Assembly: GCF_009663685.2 (NCBI RefSeq) | Contig: NZ_RCOG02000031.1 | Location: forward strand, 1 to 64,000 | Direction: 5' to 3' | Length of the DNA: 64,000 nucleotides | From: Cupriavidus sp. U2 | GTDB lineage: Bacteria; Pseudomonadota; Gammaproteobacteria; Burkholderiales; Burkholderiaceae | In this document: positions 26,571-37,045 of the stretch, piece after piece | Position numbering within the stretch: position 1 is the first letter of the stretch | Layout of the letters: every line of letters begins with the position of its first letter | Position numbers and translations under genes: made by a program | The notes under the pieces: generated by a model | The model's database searches: none | What the model was told of the DNA's origin: nothing | Seen by the model: the letters and a program-made list of their open reading frames with translations, nothing else

Positions 26571-27125
26571 ATGAGACTGACCACCAAAGGCCGCTTTGCG
26601 GTAACCGCCATGATCGACCTGGCCATGCGCCAGGATCAGGGTCCTGTCACGCTGGCAGGCATCAGTCAGCGCCAGAAGATCTCGCTGTCGTACCTGGAGC
26701 AGCTGTTTGGCAAGCTGCGCCGTCACGAGATCGTCGAGAGCGTGCGCGGTCCGGGCGGTGGTTACAGCCTCGCGCGCAAGGCCGAGGACGTCACGGTGGC
26801 AGACATCATCATTGCCGTGGACGAGCCGCTCGATGCCACCCAATGCGGGGGGAAGGGCAATTGTAACGGAGATGACGGAACCGGGCGCTGCATGACCCAC
26901 GAGCTTTGGGCCACGCTGAACCAGAAGATGGTCGAGTACCTGGACTCCGTATCGCTGAAGAATCTCGTTGACCAGCAACGTGCCCGCCAGCCTGCGGTGC
27001 TGCACGACATGCGCGAAGACGCCGCGCAGCAGCCCGTCACCGTGTCGCGCAGCAAGGCCGAGAAGCAGGAAAAGCCGGCGCGCGCCCGCGTTGTCAACTC
27101 GGTGTTCAGCCTCGCGCAGTCCTGA
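26571..27125 (+). CDS. iscR: Iron-sulfur cluster regulator IscR
   Basis: Rrf2-family regulator that represses the isc operon when loaded with [2Fe-2S]. The 184-residue protein starts MRLTTKGRFAVTAMIDLA, with the DNA-binding helix QRQKISLSYLEQLFGKLR. Cluster ligands are Cys92, Cys98, Cys107 and His110 (QCGGKGNCNGDDGTGRCMTH). The Cys98-to-third-Cys gap is three residues longer than in E. coli. The C-terminal tail (AVLHDMREDAAQQPVTVSR onward) is also longer. It is the first gene of iscRSUA. Confidence 0.96.
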   Translation: MRLTTKGRFAVTAMIDLAMRQDQGPVTLAGISQRQKISLSYLEQLFGKLRRHEIVESVRGPGGGYSLARKAEDVTVADIIIAVDEPLDATQCGGKGNCNGDDGTGRCMTHELWATLNQKMVEYLDSVSLKNLVDQQRARQPAVLHDMREDAAQQPVTVSRSKAEKQEKPARARVVNSVFSLAQS

Positions 27126-27199
27126 GCAAGGTTGCAGCACCTGCATTAAACTATCGGTAGGCAGTACGCGATTAGCGATCCCTATAAGGCAGTCATAAG

Positions 27200-28420
27200 A
27201 TGAGCACCACCCCACATTTCCCGATCTACATGGATTACTCGGCCACCACGCCGGTGGACCCGCGCGTGGCGGACAAGATGATTCCGTATCTGCGCGAGCA
27301 GTTCGGCAATCCTGCGTCGCGCAGCCACGCGTACGGCTGGGAAGCCGAGCGCGCCGTGGAAGAAGCGCGCGAGCAGGTGGCGGCGCTGGTGGGTGCCGAT
27401 CCGCGCGAGATCGTGTGGACGTCGGGTGCGACCGAGTCGGATAACCTCGCCATCAAGGGCGCGGCCAATTTCTACTCGGGCAAGGGCCGCCACATCATCA
27501 CCGTGAAGACCGAGCACAAGGCCGTGCTGGACACCACGCGCGAGCTGGAGCGCCAGGGCTTCGAGGTGACGTACCTCGACGTCAAGGACGACGGCCTGAT
27601 CGACATGGATGTGTTCAAGCAGGCGATCCGCCCGGACACGATCGTGGTGTCGGTGATGCTCGTGAACAACGAGATCGGCGTGATCCAGGACGTCGAGCAG
27701 ATCGGTGAGATCTGCCGCGAGAAGGGCATCATTTTCCACTGCGATGCCGCGCAGGCCACCGGCAAGGTTGCGATCGACCTGTCCACGCTCAAGTGCGACC
27801 TGATGTCGTTCTCGGCCCACAAGACCTACGGCCCGAAGGGCATCGGCGCGCTGTACGTGCGCCGCAAGCCGCGCGTGCGCATCGAGGCGCAGATGCACGG
27901 CGGCGGCCACGAGCGCGGCATGCGTTCGGGCACGCTGGCCACGCACCAGATCGTCGGCATGGGCGAGGCGTTCCGCCTGGCCCGCGAGGAAATGGCCACC
28001 GAGAACGAGCGCATCCGCATGCTGCGTGACCGACTGTGGAACGGCCTGTCGTCGATGGAAGAGGTGTATCTGAACGGTTCGATGGAACACCGGGTGCCGC
28101 ACAACCTGAATGTCAGCTTCAACTTCGTCGAAGGCGAATCGCTGATCATGGCCATCAAGGACGTGGCCGTGTCGTCGGGTTCGGCCTGCACGTCGGCGTC
28201 GCTGGAGCCGTCGTACGTGCTGCGCGCGCTGGGCCGCAACGACGAGCTGGCGCATAGCTCGATCCGCTTCACGGTTGGGCGTTTTACGACCGAAGCCGAG
28301 ATCGACTACACCGTCGAGCTGCTCAGGAACAAGATCGGCAAGCTGCGCGATCTGTCGCCGCTGTGGGAGATGTTCAAGGACGGCGTCGACCTGAATTCGA
28401 TCCAGTGGGCCGCGCACTGA
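27200..28420 (+). CDS. iscS: Cysteine desulfurase IscS
   Basis: PLP enzyme that removes sulfur from cysteine and passes it to IscU, and also to tRNA-thiolation partners. The 406-residue protein shows [17 protein letters not shown] Lys in [18 protein letters not shown] and the active-site Cys loop [21 protein letters not shown]. It lies 74 bases after iscR. Confidence 0.98.
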   Translation: MSTTPHFPIYMDYSATTPVDPRVADKMIPYLREQFGNPASRSHAYGWEAERAVEEAREQVAALVGADPREIVWTSGATESDNLAIKGAANFYSGKGRHIITVKTEHKAVLDTTRELERQGFEVTYLDVKDDGLIDMDVFKQAIRPDTIVVSVMLVNNEIGVIQDVEQIGEICREKGIIFHCDAAQATGKVAIDLSTLKCDLMSFSAHKTYGPKGIGALYVRRKPRVRIEAQMHGGGHERGMRSGTLATHQIVGMGEAFRLAREEMATENERIRMLRDRLWNGLSSMEEVYLNGSMEHRVPHNLNVSFNFVEGESLIMAIKDVAVSSGSACTSASLEPSYVLRALGRNDELAHSSIRFTVGRFTTEAEIDYTVELLRNKIGKLRDLSPLWEMFKDGVDLNSIQWAAH

Positions 28421-28474
28421 TTGCGGTCCACGGCAAAACCAGAACCCCATAAAGATTCGTCAGAGGTAACCAAA

Positions 28475-28876
28475 ATGTCTTACAGCAACCAGGTTCTCGA
28501 CCACTATGAAAATCCGCGCAACGTCGGTTCGTTCGACAAGAACGACGACGCGGTGGGCACCGGCATGGTCGGCGCCCCGGCCTGCGGCGACGTGATGAAG
28601 CTGCAGATCAAGGTGAACGAGGCGGGCGTGATCGAAGACGCCAAGTTCAAGACCTACGGCTGCGGCTCGGCCATCGCGTCGTCGTCGCTGGTGACCGAAT
28701 GGGTCAAGGGCAAGACCGTGGATCAGGCGCTGGAGATCAAGAACACCCAGATCGCCGAGGAACTGGCGCTGCCGCCGGTGAAGATCCACTGCTCGATCCT
28801 GGCCGAAGACGCCATCAAGGCGGCCGTCGAGGACTACAAGAAGAAGCACGGCGGCGCCGAGCAGAAGGCTGCCTGA
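28475..28876 (+). CDS. iscU: Iron-sulfur cluster scaffold IscU
   Basis: Scaffold on which [2Fe-2S] clusters are built. The 133-residue protein starts at ATG 28475 (MSYSNQVLDHYENPRNVGSF). Cluster ligands Cys37, Asp39, Cys63 and Cys106 are all present (APACGD, YGCGSA, IHCSIL), as is LPPVKIHC, the HscA-binding segment. Confidence 0.98.
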   Translation: MSYSNQVLDHYENPRNVGSFDKNDDAVGTGMVGAPACGDVMKLQIKVNEAGVIEDAKFKTYGCGSAIASSSLVTEWVKGKTVDQALEIKNTQIAEELALPPVKIHCSILAEDAIKAAVEDYKKKHGGAEQKAA

Positions 28877-28957
28877 GCGGCGCGGTCCGCTTCAGACGGG
28901 TTGGTATGGCCGCGTGCGGTGCGGTATCGCGCGCGGCGTTTCGACAGCAAGGCAAAG

Positions 28958-29278
28958 ATGATCACGATGACCGAAAAGGCGGCGAAACACGTTTCCCGCT
29001 ACCTGGAACGCCGCGGCAAGGGCCTGGGCCTGCGCGTGGGCGTGAAGACCACCGGCTGCTCGGGCCTGGCGTACAAGCTGGAGTACGTGGACGAACTGCA
29101 GCCCGAAGACCAGGTGTTCGAGACGCGCGGCATCAAGGTGATCGTCGATCCGAAGAGCCTGCCGTACATCGACGGTACCGAACTGGACTTCGCACGCGAG
29201 GGGTTGAACGAAGGCTTCAAGTTCAACAACCCGAACGTCAAGGACGAGTGCGGCTGCGGCGAGTCGTTCCGGGTCTGA
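28958..29278 (+). CDS. iscA: A-type iron-sulfur carrier IscA
   Basis: A 106-residue A-type carrier that moves clusters to targets. The three ligands are Cys34 (TTGCSG), Cys98 and Cys100 (ECGCGESF). AAGG lies before ATG 28958. It is followed by a hairpin that may separate the front and back halves of the operon. Confidence 0.96.
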   Translation: MITMTEKAAKHVSRYLERRGKGLGLRVGVKTTGCSGLAYKLEYVDELQPEDQVFETRGIKVIVDPKSLPYIDGTELDFAREGLNEGFKFNNPNVKDECGCGESFRV

Positions 29279-29329
29279 TCACCCGTGCCGCACCCGGATC
29301 GGCAACCGATGCGAGGGCGGCGACACGAC

Positions 29330-29355
29330 AAGGGGCGGCATGACCGCTCCTTTTT
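29330..29355 (+). terminator. Possible attenuator hairpin between iscA and hscB
   Basis: AAGGGGCGG pairs with CCGCTCCTT (one G-T pair) around CATGA and is followed by TTTTT. It has the form of a rho-independent terminator inside the operon and could lower hscBA-fdx-iscX relative to iscRSUA. Confidence 0.5.
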
Positions 29356-29358
29356 GTT

Positions 29359-29901
29359 GTGAATGTTTTGGAAAGACGCGCTTTGGAAGACGATTTTTTC
29401 TCGCTGTTCGGGCTGCCTGCCCAGTATGAAGTGGACGAAGCCGCGCTGGACGCGGCCTATCGCACCGTCCAGTCGCAGGCGCACCCTGACCGCTTTGCCA
29501 ATGCCGGCGATGCCGAGCGGCGCGTGGCAATGCAGTGGGCCGCGCATGCCAACGAGGCATACCGCACGCTGCGCCAGCCGCTCAAGCGGGCAATCTACCT
29601 GCTGCATCTGCGCGGCGTGGACATTCAGGCCGAAAGCAATACGGCGATGGCGCCGGCATTCCTGATGCAGCAGATGGAATGGCGCGAGGCGCTGCAGGAT
29701 GCGACGCAGGCGCGCGACGTGGACCAGCTCGACAGCCTGTTGCGCGACCTGCGCCAGGAAAAGCGCGAGCGCCACGCGGCACTCGGCGCGCTGCTCGATG
29801 CCGGTGACAACGAAGCCGCCGGCGCCGCCGCGCGCCAGCTGATGTTTATCGAAAAGATCGAACATGACGCCAGCGAGGCGATCGATCGGCTCGAAGATTA
29901 G
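29359..29901 (+). CDS. hscB: Co-chaperone HscB
   Basis: J-domain partner of HscA that delivers IscU. The 180-residue frame has HPD in [11 protein letters not shown], and a C-terminal IscU-binding helix bundle. The start is uncertain: GTG 29359 lies right after the T-run of the hairpin, and TTG at 29383 would give [11 protein letters not shown], close to the usual N-terminus. Confidence 0.94.
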   Translation: MNVLERRALEDDFFSLFGLPAQYEVDEAALDAAYRTVQSQAHPDRFANAGDAERRVAMQWAAHANEAYRTLRQPLKRAIYLLHLRGVDIQAESNTAMAPAFLMQQMEWREALQDATQARDVDQLDSLLRDLRQEKRERHAALGALLDAGDNEAAGAAARQLMFIEKIEHDASEAIDRLED

Positions 29902-29910
29902 AAGATTCTC

Positions 29911-31776
29911 ATGGCACTGCTCCAGATTTCCGAACCCGGCATGTCGCCCGCGCCTCATCAGCGCCGGCTGGCCGTTGGCATCGACCTTGGCACCACCAAT
30001 TCGCTGGTGGCCGCCGTGCGCAACAGCATTCCCGAAGTCCTGCCCGACGACGATGGCCGCTCGCTGCTGCCGTCGGTGGTGCGCTACCTGCCCAACGGCA
30101 ACGCGCATATCGGCTTCAAGGCCCAGGACGAGGCCGTGCGCGACCCCAAGAACACGATCGTTTCCGTGAAGCGGTTCATGGGCCGTGGCCTGCGTGACGT
30201 GGCCAATATCGAACACAGCCCGTACGACTTTGTCGATGCGCCGGGCATGGTGCAACTGAAGACCGCGGCCGGCATCAAGAGCCCGGTGGAAGTGTCGGCC
30301 GAGATCCTGGCCACGCTGCGCCAGCGTGCCGAGGATTCGCTGGGCGACGAACTGGTGGGTGCCGTGATCACGGTGCCCGCATACTTTGACGATGCGCAAC
30401 GCCAGGCCACCAAGGATGCCGCGCAACTGGCGGGCCTGGAGGTGATGCGCCTGCTCAACGAGCCGACCGCTGCCGCCATTGCCTACGGCCTGGACAATGC
30501 CGCCGAAGGCATCTACGCCGTGTACGACCTGGGCGGCGGCACGTTCGATATCTCGGTGCTCAAGCTGACCAAGGGCGTGTTCGAGGTGATGTCCACCGGC
30601 GGCGATTCGGCGCTGGGCGGCGACGACTTCGACCAGCGCCTGCTGTGCTGGGTGGTCGAGCAGGCCGGCCTGCAGCCGCTGTCGGCCGAGGACACGCGCC
30701 TGCTGATGATGCGCGCCCGTGCCGCCAAGGAAGCCCTGTCCGCCAGCGACAGCACCGTGATCGACGCCGTGCTGACCACCGGCGAGATCGTGCATCTGCC
30801 GCTGGACTCGCAAACGTTCATCGCCATCACCGCCAACCTGGTGCAGAAGACGCTGGCCCCGGTGCGCAAGGCGCTGCGCGATGCCGGTGTGACGCCCGAG
30901 GATGTCAAGGGCGTGGTGCTGGTGGGCGGTGCCACGCGCATGCCGGCCATCCGCAAGGCCGTGGGCGATTATTTTGGCCAGCAGCCGCTGACCAACCTGG
31001 ACCCGGACAAGGTGGTGGCGCTGGGCGCCGCCATGCAGGCCAACCTGCTGGCGGGCAACCATGCACCGGGCGAGGACTGGCTGCTGCTCGACGTGATCCC
31101 GCTGTCGCTCGGCGTGGAGACGATGGGCGGCCTGGTCGAGAAGATCATTCCTCGCAACAGCACGATTCCGGTCGCGCGTGCGCAGGAATTCACCACCTTC
31201 AAGGATGGCCAGACCGCCATGGCCATTCACGTGCTGCAGGGCGAGCGCGAACTGGCCAGCGACTGCCGGTCGCTGGCGCGTTTCGAGCTGCGCGGCATTC
31301 CGCCGATGGTGGCGGGCGCCGCGCGCATCCGTGTGACCTATCAGGTCGATGCGGACGGACTGCTGTCGGTGTCGGCACGCGAGACCAATTCGGGCGTGGA
31401 AGCGTCGGTATCGGTCAAGCCGTCGTACGGGCTGGCCGACGACGATATCGCGCGCATGCTGCAGGAGAGCTTCCGCGAGGCCGAGCACGACATGAAGAGC
31501 CGCGCGCTGGCCGAGGAACGCGTCGAGGCCGCGAGGCTGGTGGAGGCCACCGCGCGTGCGCTGGAAGTCGATGGCGACCTGTTGTCGGCCGACGAACGCG
31601 CGGCCGTGGATGCGCTGATGGCCCGCGTGACCGAGATCGCGCGCGGTGACGACCACCACGCGATCAAGGCGGCCGTCGAGCAGTTGTCGCATGGCACCGA
31701 CGAATTTGCCGCCCGCCGCATGGACCGCTCGATCAAGAGCGCGCTGGCCGGAAAGAAGGTGCAGGAGCTCGGCTGA
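29911..31776 (+). CDS. hscA: Fe-S assembly Hsp70 chaperone HscA
   Basis: Specialised Hsp70 that releases clusters from IscU. The 621-residue protein has the ATPase signatures [26 protein letters not shown] and [17 protein letters not shown]. The substrate domain includes [21 protein letters not shown]. It starts 9 bases after hscB, so the two are closely linked. Confidence 0.98.
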   Translation: MALLQISEPGMSPAPHQRRLAVGIDLGTTNSLVAAVRNSIPEVLPDDDGRSLLPSVVRYLPNGNAHIGFKAQDEAVRDPKNTIVSVKRFMGRGLRDVANIEHSPYDFVDAPGMVQLKTAAGIKSPVEVSAEILATLRQRAEDSLGDELVGAVITVPAYFDDAQRQATKDAAQLAGLEVMRLLNEPTAAAIAYGLDNAAEGIYAVYDLGGGTFDISVLKLTKGVFEVMSTGGDSALGGDDFDQRLLCWVVEQAGLQPLSAEDTRLLMMRARAAKEALSASDSTVIDAVLTTGEIVHLPLDSQTFIAITANLVQKTLAPVRKALRDAGVTPEDVKGVVLVGGATRMPAIRKAVGDYFGQQPLTNLDPDKVVALGAAMQANLLAGNHAPGEDWLLLDVIPLSLGVETMGGLVEKIIPRNSTIPVARAQEFTTFKDGQTAMAIHVLQGERELASDCRSLARFELRGIPPMVAGAARIRVTYQVDADGLLSVSARETNSGVEASVSVKPSYGLADDDIARMLQESFREAEHDMKSRALAEERVEAARLVEATARALEVDGDLLSADERAAVDALMARVTEIARGDDHHAIKAAVEQLSHGTDEFAARRMDRSIKSALAGKKVQELG

Positions 31777-31820
31777 GTCACACGCAGCGCACCTGCCTAG
31801 AGAGAGAAAACAGGAATCAC

Positions 31821-32159
31821 ATGCCACAGATCATCGTTTTGCCCCACGTCGAATTGTGTCCCGAGGGCGCCGTCTTCGAGGCCGGCACCGGCACCAGCAT
31901 CTGCGACGCGCTGCTGAACAACGGTATCAACATCGAGCACGCCTGCGAGAAGTCGTGCGCCTGCACCACATGCCACGTGGTGGTGCGCGAAGGTTTCAAC
32001 TCGCTGGAAGATGCCGAGGAAAAAGAGGAAGACCTGCTGGACAAGGCGTGGGGCCTGGAGCCCAACTCGCGCCTGTCGTGCCAGGCCATCGTCGCGGACA
32101 CGGACCTGACCGTCGAAATCCCGAAGTACACGATCAACCACGCCAAGGAAGGCCACTAA
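31821..32159 (+). CDS. fdx: ISC-type [2Fe-2S] ferredoxin
   Basis: Supplies electrons for cluster assembly. The 112-residue protein has cluster ligands Cys42, Cys48, Cys51 (CEKSCACTTC) and Cys87 (RLSCQAIV), the spacing of ISC ferredoxins. It follows hscA by 44 bases. Confidence 0.97.
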   Translation: MPQIIVLPHVELCPEGAVFEAGTGTSICDALLNNGINIEHACEKSCACTTCHVVVREGFNSLEDAEEKEEDLLDKAWGLEPNSRLSCQAIVADTDLTVEIPKYTINHAKEGH

Positions 32160-32182
32160 AGGCCCGCGCGAGGAGTTTTCCC

Positions 32183-32377
32183 ATGAAATGGACAGATACC
32201 TACGATATCGCCGCCGCGCTGTACGACAAGTTTCCTGACGTCGACCCGGTAACGGTGCGCTTTACCCAATTGCGCCAGTGGGTGCTGGAACTGGACGGTT
32301 TCAGCGATCTGCCGGAACGCTCGGGCGAGAAGATCCTGGAGGCCATCCAGCAAGCGTGGATCGAGGAAGCGGAATAA
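32183..32377 (+). CDS. iscX: Fe-S assembly protein IscX
   Basis: A 64-residue acidic protein that binds IscS and iron and tunes cluster assembly. AGGAG precedes ATG 32183 (MKWTDTYDIAAALYDKFPDVDP). The family core VRFTQLRQWVLELDGF and the end ILEAIQQAWIEEAE are clear. It is the last gene of the operon, before a strong terminator. Confidence 0.95.
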   Translation: MKWTDTYDIAAALYDKFPDVDPVTVRFTQLRQWVLELDGFSDLPERSGEKILEAIQQAWIEEAE

Positions 32378-32404
32378 GTCCGGTTGATCCAAGGCAAATG
32401 AAGC

Positions 32405-32436
32405 AAAAAGCACGGCTGTCACGCCGTGCTTTTTTG
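32405..32436 (+). terminator. Rho-independent terminator of the isc operon
   Basis: AGCACGGC pairs with GCCGTGCT around TGTCAC, flanked by A5 and T6 runs. Confidence 0.92.
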
Positions 32437-32485
32437 TTTGTGTCGGGATCGGGCTCGCCTGGGCGGCACCGAAACCGAAGGGGCA

Positions 32486-33205
32486 TCAGCCAGTCACAAG
32501 CACGCCGCGCTCCAGATGCACGCGCTGGCCCACCTCGACTCCCGGAGGATTCTGGTACGTGAAAGTACGGCGCGAGCCATCGTCCATCTTCACGCTGACG
32601 CGGTACGACTTGTTGGTGTTCAGCTTCTTCTCGGCGTAGTTGCCGCCAAAGCCGCCCGCAGCCGCGCCGGCCACGGTGCCGAGAATCCGGCCATTGCCCG
32701 AGCCAATCTGGTTACCCAGCAGGCCGCCCACGACTGCACCGCCAACGGCGCCCAGGCCGCTGGTCGGCTTTTCGGCTTCCACTACCTGCACGCCGGTCAC
32801 ATGACCGGCCGTATGGCTGGGCCGGGCGGCCGGCTTTTCTTCAGCCTGGGCCTGCTGCACCGGCTGGGCCGGCGGCGGCGCCATGTTGTTCTGGGCCTGG
32901 CGAGCGTCATAGGCGGGTGGCCGCGTCGTCGATCCCGGTGCCGGCTGGCTCGTGAGCGGGGGCGGCTCGTTCACGACGGGCTGGGTGCCGGTTTGATTGC
33001 CGCTGTACGAGCCCCCGGATGCGCCGCTGTATGAACTGTACGAAGCCTCGGCCGGCGCCTGCGTGGCCTTGGTAATCGGCAGCACGCCCGTGACGGCTGC
33101 GACCACCGTCAGGCTGGCCACCACAAGTGCGACGGCAGCCGCGCCCACGAGCGGGTTCAGGCGGCGTTGCGACGGCAGGGCGGGGAGGGTTTCCGGACCA
33201 GACAT
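32486..33205 (-). CDS. Glycine-zipper 2TM-domain envelope protein
   Basis: A 239-residue protein with an N-terminal membrane anchor (LVGAAAVALVVASLTVVAAV), a Ser/Tyr/Gly-rich and Pro-rich linker (about residues 50-135), a glycine-zipper pair (GAVGGAVVGGLLGNQIGSGNG and GTVAGAAAGGFGGN) and a C-terminal beta domain (YRVSVKMDDGSRRTFTY). Such proteins sit in the envelope and are often stress-related (SlyB/17-kDa antigen-like). The exact role is unknown. GGAG lies eight bases before ATG 33205. Confidence 0.88.
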   Translation of the reverse strand: MSGPETLPALPSQRRLNPLVGAAAVALVVASLTVVAAVTGVLPITKATQAPAEASYSSYSGASGGSYSGNQTGTQPVVNEPPPLTSQPAPGSTTRPPAYDARQAQNNMAPPPAQPVQQAQAEEKPAARPSHTAGHVTGVQVVEAEKPTSGLGAVGGAVVGGLLGNQIGSGNGRILGTVAGAAAGGFGGNYAEKKLNTNKSYRVSVKMDDGSRRTFTYQNPPGVEVGQRVHLERGVLVTG

Positions 33206-33404
33206 TTCTTGTTCTCCAAGTCACCCCATCAGGGTGGATACCTAGAGTCTGGCGGAATTACGATTCGGTTTCCGTTTGATTTTGTAAGGATGTGTAGCCA
33301 GAAATCTGCCGGAAAATCAAAAGGTTACAGCGGAGGGAGGGGAAAGGTGCGCGGGCGTCTGTAACAGCCGGCAAATCAGGAGGTGGTGGGAGCGCCCCAC
33401 GCCG

Positions 33405-33429
33405 CGAGCGGGCGTGGGGACCAAGACAT
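33405..33429 (-). terminator. Hairpin after lysS
   Basis: CCCCACGCC pairs with GGCGTGGGG around a 7-base loop, 26 bases after the lysS stop on the minus strand. No T-run follows. Confidence 0.4.
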
Positions 33430-33454
33430 GGTGCAGGCTGGCTGCGCCTGCCGA

Positions 33455-34999
33455 TCAGTCTTCGCGACGCAGGTGCGGGAACAGGATCACGTCGCGGATG
33501 TTCGGGCTGTCGGTCAGCAGCATGACCAGGCGGTCGATGCCGATGCCGCAGCCGCCGGTCGGGGGCATGCCGTATTCGAGCGCGCGGATGTAGTCGGCGT
33601 CGAAGTACATGGCTTCCTCGTCGCCGGCGTCCTTCTGCTCGACCTGCTTGCGGAAGCGGTCGGCCTGGTCTTCCGGATCATTCAGTTCCGAGAAGCCGTT
33701 GGCGATCTCGCGCCCCGTGATGAACAGTTCGAACCGCTCGGTGATGCCCGGCTGCGTGTCCGAGGCGCGCGCCAGCGGCGACACTTCCACCGGGTAGTCG
33801 ACGATGTAGGTCGGCTCCCACAGCTGCGACTCCGCCGTTTCCTCGAACAGCACCAGTTGCAGCGTGCCCACGCCGGCGTTCAGGAACTGCGGCGCGCTGG
33901 TGTTGATCTTGAATTTGCCCTTCAGCTCGGCACGCAGGAAGTCGGCGTCGGCCAGTTGGGCATCGGTATATTCCGGTGCGTATTTCTGGATCGCCTGGCA
34001 GATCGTCAGGCGATGGAACGGCTTGGACAGGTCCAGCTCGCGGCCCTGGTAGTTCAGCACGGCGCTGCCGCTGGCGTCGATGGCGGCCTGGCGGATCAGG
34101 TTCTCGGTGAAGTCCATCAGCCAGCGGTAGTCCGTGTAGGCCGCGTAGAACTCCATCATCGTGAACTCGGGGTTGTGGCGCGGGCTCACCCCTTCGTTAC
34201 GGAAGTTGCGGTTGATCTCGAACACGCGCTCGAAGCCGCCGACGATCAGGCGCTTCAGGTACAGCTCGGGGGCGATGCGCATGAACATCTGCATGTCCAG
34301 CGCGTTGTGGTGCGTGATGAACGGCTTGGCTGCAGCGCCGCCCGGAATCGGATGCAGCATCGGCGTTTCGACTTCCATGAAGCCGGCATCGGACATATGG
34401 CGACGCAGCGACGACATCGCCTTGGTGCGGGCGCGGAACGTGTCGCGCGTTTCCGGCGAGACGATCAGGTCCACATATCGCTGGCGGTACTTCATTTCCT
34501 GGTCGGCCAGGCCGTGGAACTTGTCCGGCAGCGGGCGCAGGCTCTTCGACAGCAGGCGCAGTTCGCGCACCTGCACCGACAGCTCGCCCTTGTTGGTGCG
34601 GAACAGCTCGCCGCGCGCGCTGATGATGTCGCCCAGGTCCCAGTGCTTGAACGCCGCGTAGACGTCCTCGCCCACCTTGTCGCGCGTGATGTAGAACTGG
34701 ATCTGGCCGCTGCCGTCCTGCACGGTGGCAAAGCTGGCCTTGCCCATCACGCGCTTGAGCATCATGCGGCCGGCGATCGACACTTCCACCGGGCTGGCTT
34801 CCAGCGCGGCCTGGTCGGTCTCGCCATACTGCGCGTGCAGCGCGCCGGCCTGGTGCGTCGGGCGGAAATCGTTCGGGAAGGCCACGCCTTGCTCGCGCAG
34901 GGCCTGCAGCTTCTCGCGCCGTTCGGCAATGATCTTGTTCTCGTCTACGGCAGGCGCGTCGGCGGGTGCGGCGGCAGGCGTGCGGGTCGGTTCGGTCAT
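33455..34999 (-). CDS. lysS: Lysyl-tRNA synthetase (class II)
   Basis: Charges tRNA-Lys. The 514-residue protein has an N-terminal OB-fold anticodon domain ([26 protein letters not shown]) and class II motifs: motif 2 in [20 protein letters not shown] and motif 3 in [13 protein letters not shown]. The start [12 protein letters not shown] at ATG 34999 leaves a Pro/Ala-rich tail. It lies downstream of an SDR gene and prfB on the same strand. prfB-lysS adjacency is also known in enterobacteria. Confidence 0.98.
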   Translation of the reverse strand: MTEPTRTPAAAPADAPAVDENKIIAERREKLQALREQGVAFPNDFRPTHQAGALHAQYGETDQAALEASPVEVSIAGRMMLKRVMGKASFATVQDGSGQIQFYITRDKVGEDVYAAFKHWDLGDIISARGELFRTNKGELSVQVRELRLLSKSLRPLPDKFHGLADQEMKYRQRYVDLIVSPETRDTFRARTKAMSSLRRHMSDAGFMEVETPMLHPIPGGAAAKPFITHHNALDMQMFMRIAPELYLKRLIVGGFERVFEINRNFRNEGVSPRHNPEFTMMEFYAAYTDYRWLMDFTENLIRQAAIDASGSAVLNYQGRELDLSKPFHRLTICQAIQKYAPEYTDAQLADADFLRAELKGKFKINTSAPQFLNAGVGTLQLVLFEETAESQLWEPTYIVDYPVEVSPLARASDTQPGITERFELFITGREIANGFSELNDPEDQADRFRKQVEQKDAGDEEAMYFDADYIRALEYGMPPTGGCGIGIDRLVMLLTDSPNIRDVILFPHLRRED

Positions 35000-35049
35000 G
35001 GTGTCAGCTTCGGTCGTGCAGGGCACGGGGCCTTGCGCGATGGTTCAGT

Positions 35050-35820
35050 TCAATAGTTGCGGATGTCGTCGAGTTCGGTCTTGCCGAAGTCGGCGCGTTC
35101 CAGATAGGCGGCGATGCGTTGCGCGACATCGTCGGGCGACGCCAGCTGGTCATTCGCCTTCAGGTCGCGGAAACGCTGCACCTGGGCAAAATCGGCGCCG
35201 CGGATGGTTTCCTGCATGCCCGTGTCCACCACGCCCGGCGCCAGCGCCACCGCGCGTACCGCGCGATCGCCGGCCAGGCCGGCGTACTCGGCATTGACCG
35301 AGCGGATGAACATGTCCAGGCCCGCCTTGCCGGCGCAGTAGGCGCTCCAGCCCGGCACCGGGTTGCGCGCGGCGCCCGACGAGATGGCCAGCACCTTGCG
35401 CGGGCAGTCGAAGCGCGCGGTGGCGTCGATGAACGCGCCGGTCATCGTCATCGGCGTGACCAGGTTGGTCTGCAGATGCGGCACCAGCGAGTTTTCGTGC
35501 AGTTCGGTGATCGGGCCGATGGGTGCCACCACACCCGCGTTCAGGATCAGCGTCACGCTGGCCGGGGCGTCGTCCACCGCTTCGAGCACGCTGGACAGCC
35601 AGCCGGCCGACGGGCCGGGCTGCGACAGGTCCTGCAGATGCCACGCCACCGGCACGCCGCTGGCCGAGGCTTCGCGCTCGAGGTCGGTGTTGCGGCTGCG
35701 CGCCACGCCGATGATGCGGTTGCCCGGCTTGAGCAGCGCGCGCACGAGCGATGCGCCCAGGCCGCGCGAGGCGCCGGTGACGATGTAGAGATGGGTGGAG
35801 CGGGGCGTTCCGGTGGTCAT
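35050..35820 (-). CDS. Short-chain dehydrogenase/reductase (sepiapterin-reductase-like)
   Basis: A 256-residue NAD(P)-dependent SDR. It has cofactor site TGASRGLG, NAG in LILNAGVVAP, catalytic Ser in AISSGAARNPVPGW and Tyr/Lys in SAYCAGKAGLD. LYIVTGASRGLGASLVRALL and the C-terminal half resemble sepiapterin reductase and YueD-like enzymes. The substrate is unknown. It lies between prfB and lysS on the same strand. ATG 35820 starts MTTGTPRSTHL. Confidence 0.88.
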   Translation of the reverse strand: MTTGTPRSTHLYIVTGASRGLGASLVRALLKPGNRIIGVARSRNTDLEREASASGVPVAWHLQDLSQPGPSAGWLSSVLEAVDDAPASVTLILNAGVVAPIGPITELHENSLVPHLQTNLVTPMTMTGAFIDATARFDCPRKVLAISSGAARNPVPGWSAYCAGKAGLDMFIRSVNAEYAGLAGDRAVRAVALAPGVVDTGMQETIRGADFAQVQRFRDLKANDQLASPDDVAQRIAAYLERADFGKTELDDIRNY

Positions 35821-35940
35821 GACGTGGACCTTGTTCGATGAAACGGCGACTTCGGGATGGAGACTCTTGGTATTTGCCGCGCCGCCATGCCGGCACGGGG
35901 CGGGCATGGCGGCACGGCAGCGGCGGCAGTCTTGCCGGTG

Positions 35941-37045
35941 TTACAGGCCCTGTTTCAGGCTGGCCTCGATGAACGGGTCGAGGTCGCCGTCGAGCACCTT
36001 CTGCGTGTTGGACATTTCCACGTTGGTGCGCAGGTCCTTGATGCGGCTCTGGTCCAGCACGTACGAGCGGATCTGGTGGCCCCAACCCACATCGGTCTTG
36101 CCGGCTTCGAGCTTGTCGGCCTCGGCCTGGCGCTTGCGCATTTCATGCTCGTACAGGCGCGACTTGAGCATCGACATGGCTTCGGCGCGGTTGCGGTGCT
36201 GCGAACGGTCGTTCTGGCACTGCACGACGATGCCGGTCGGGATGTGCGTGATCCGCACGGCCGAATCGGTCTTGTTGATGTGCTGGCCGCCGGCGCCCGA
36301 TGCGCGATAGGTATCCACGCGCAGGTCGGCCGGGTTGACTTCCACCTCGAACGAATCGTCCACCTCGGGGTAGACGAACACCGACGAGAACGACGTGTGG
36401 CGGCCGCCCGACGAATCGAACGGCGACTTGCGCACCAGGCGGTGCACGCCGGTCTCGGTACGCAGGTAGCCGAACGCGTATTCGCCCTCGATCTTGATCG
36501 TGGCGCTCTTGATGCCGGCCACGTCGCCCTCGGACTCTTCCAGCACCTCGGCCTTGAAACCCTTGCGCTCGCAGTACTTCAGGTACTGGCGCAGCAGCAT
36601 CGATGCCCAGTCGCACGCCTCGGTACCGCCGGCGCCGGCCTGGATGTCGATGAAGGCGTTGGCCTGGTCCATCTCGCCCGAGAACATGCGGCGGAATTCC
36701 ATGTCGGCGACGATCGCCTCGAATCCCTGCACGTCGGCTTCGATCGATACCAGCGTCTCGTCGTCACCTTCCTCGCGCGCAAGCTCGAACAGCTCCTCCG
36801 CGCCGGCGAGGTCGGCGGTGAGCTTGCCCAGCGTCTGCACGACGGCTTCGAGCGCCTTCTTTTCCTTGCCCAGGTCCTGGGCACGCTTGGGGTTGTTCCA
36901 GACGTCCGGGTCTTCCAGAAGTCCGTTGACTTCGTCTAGGCGGTTTTCCTTGACATCGTAGTCAAAGATACCCCCGTAGATCTTCCGTTCGCGAACGGAG
37001 ATCGGAGATGGCACCGGAGATGGCGTTGAGGCGTTCTGCTTCCAT
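35941..37045 (-). CDS. prfB: Peptide chain release factor 2, with programmed +1 frameshift
   Basis: RF2 terminates translation at UGA and UAA. Frame 0 starts at ATG 37045 ([19 protein letters not shown] upstream) and runs 27 codons to LRGYL then TGA at 36964-36962. A +1 shift at CTT-TGA-C then continues as [13 protein letters not shown] to the stop at 35941. The joined protein is 367 residues, the normal RF2 length. SPFDSSGG (stop-codon recognition) and [11 protein letters not shown] (GGQ catalytic loop) are present. Shifting depends on RF2 shortage, giving autoregulation. Confidence 0.97.
36961..36979 (-). other. Programmed +1 ribosomal frameshift site of prfB
   Basis: The mRNA reads CGG GGG TAT CTT TGA C, with a Shine-Dalgarno-like GGGGG just upstream of the slippery CTT-TGA. 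This matches the classical E. coli prfB site. Confidence 0.95.

Noticed and set aside
28999-31827. 942-codon open frame opposite iscA-hscB-hscA
   Set aside because: It covers three well-identified genes on the other strand and has no coherent domain.
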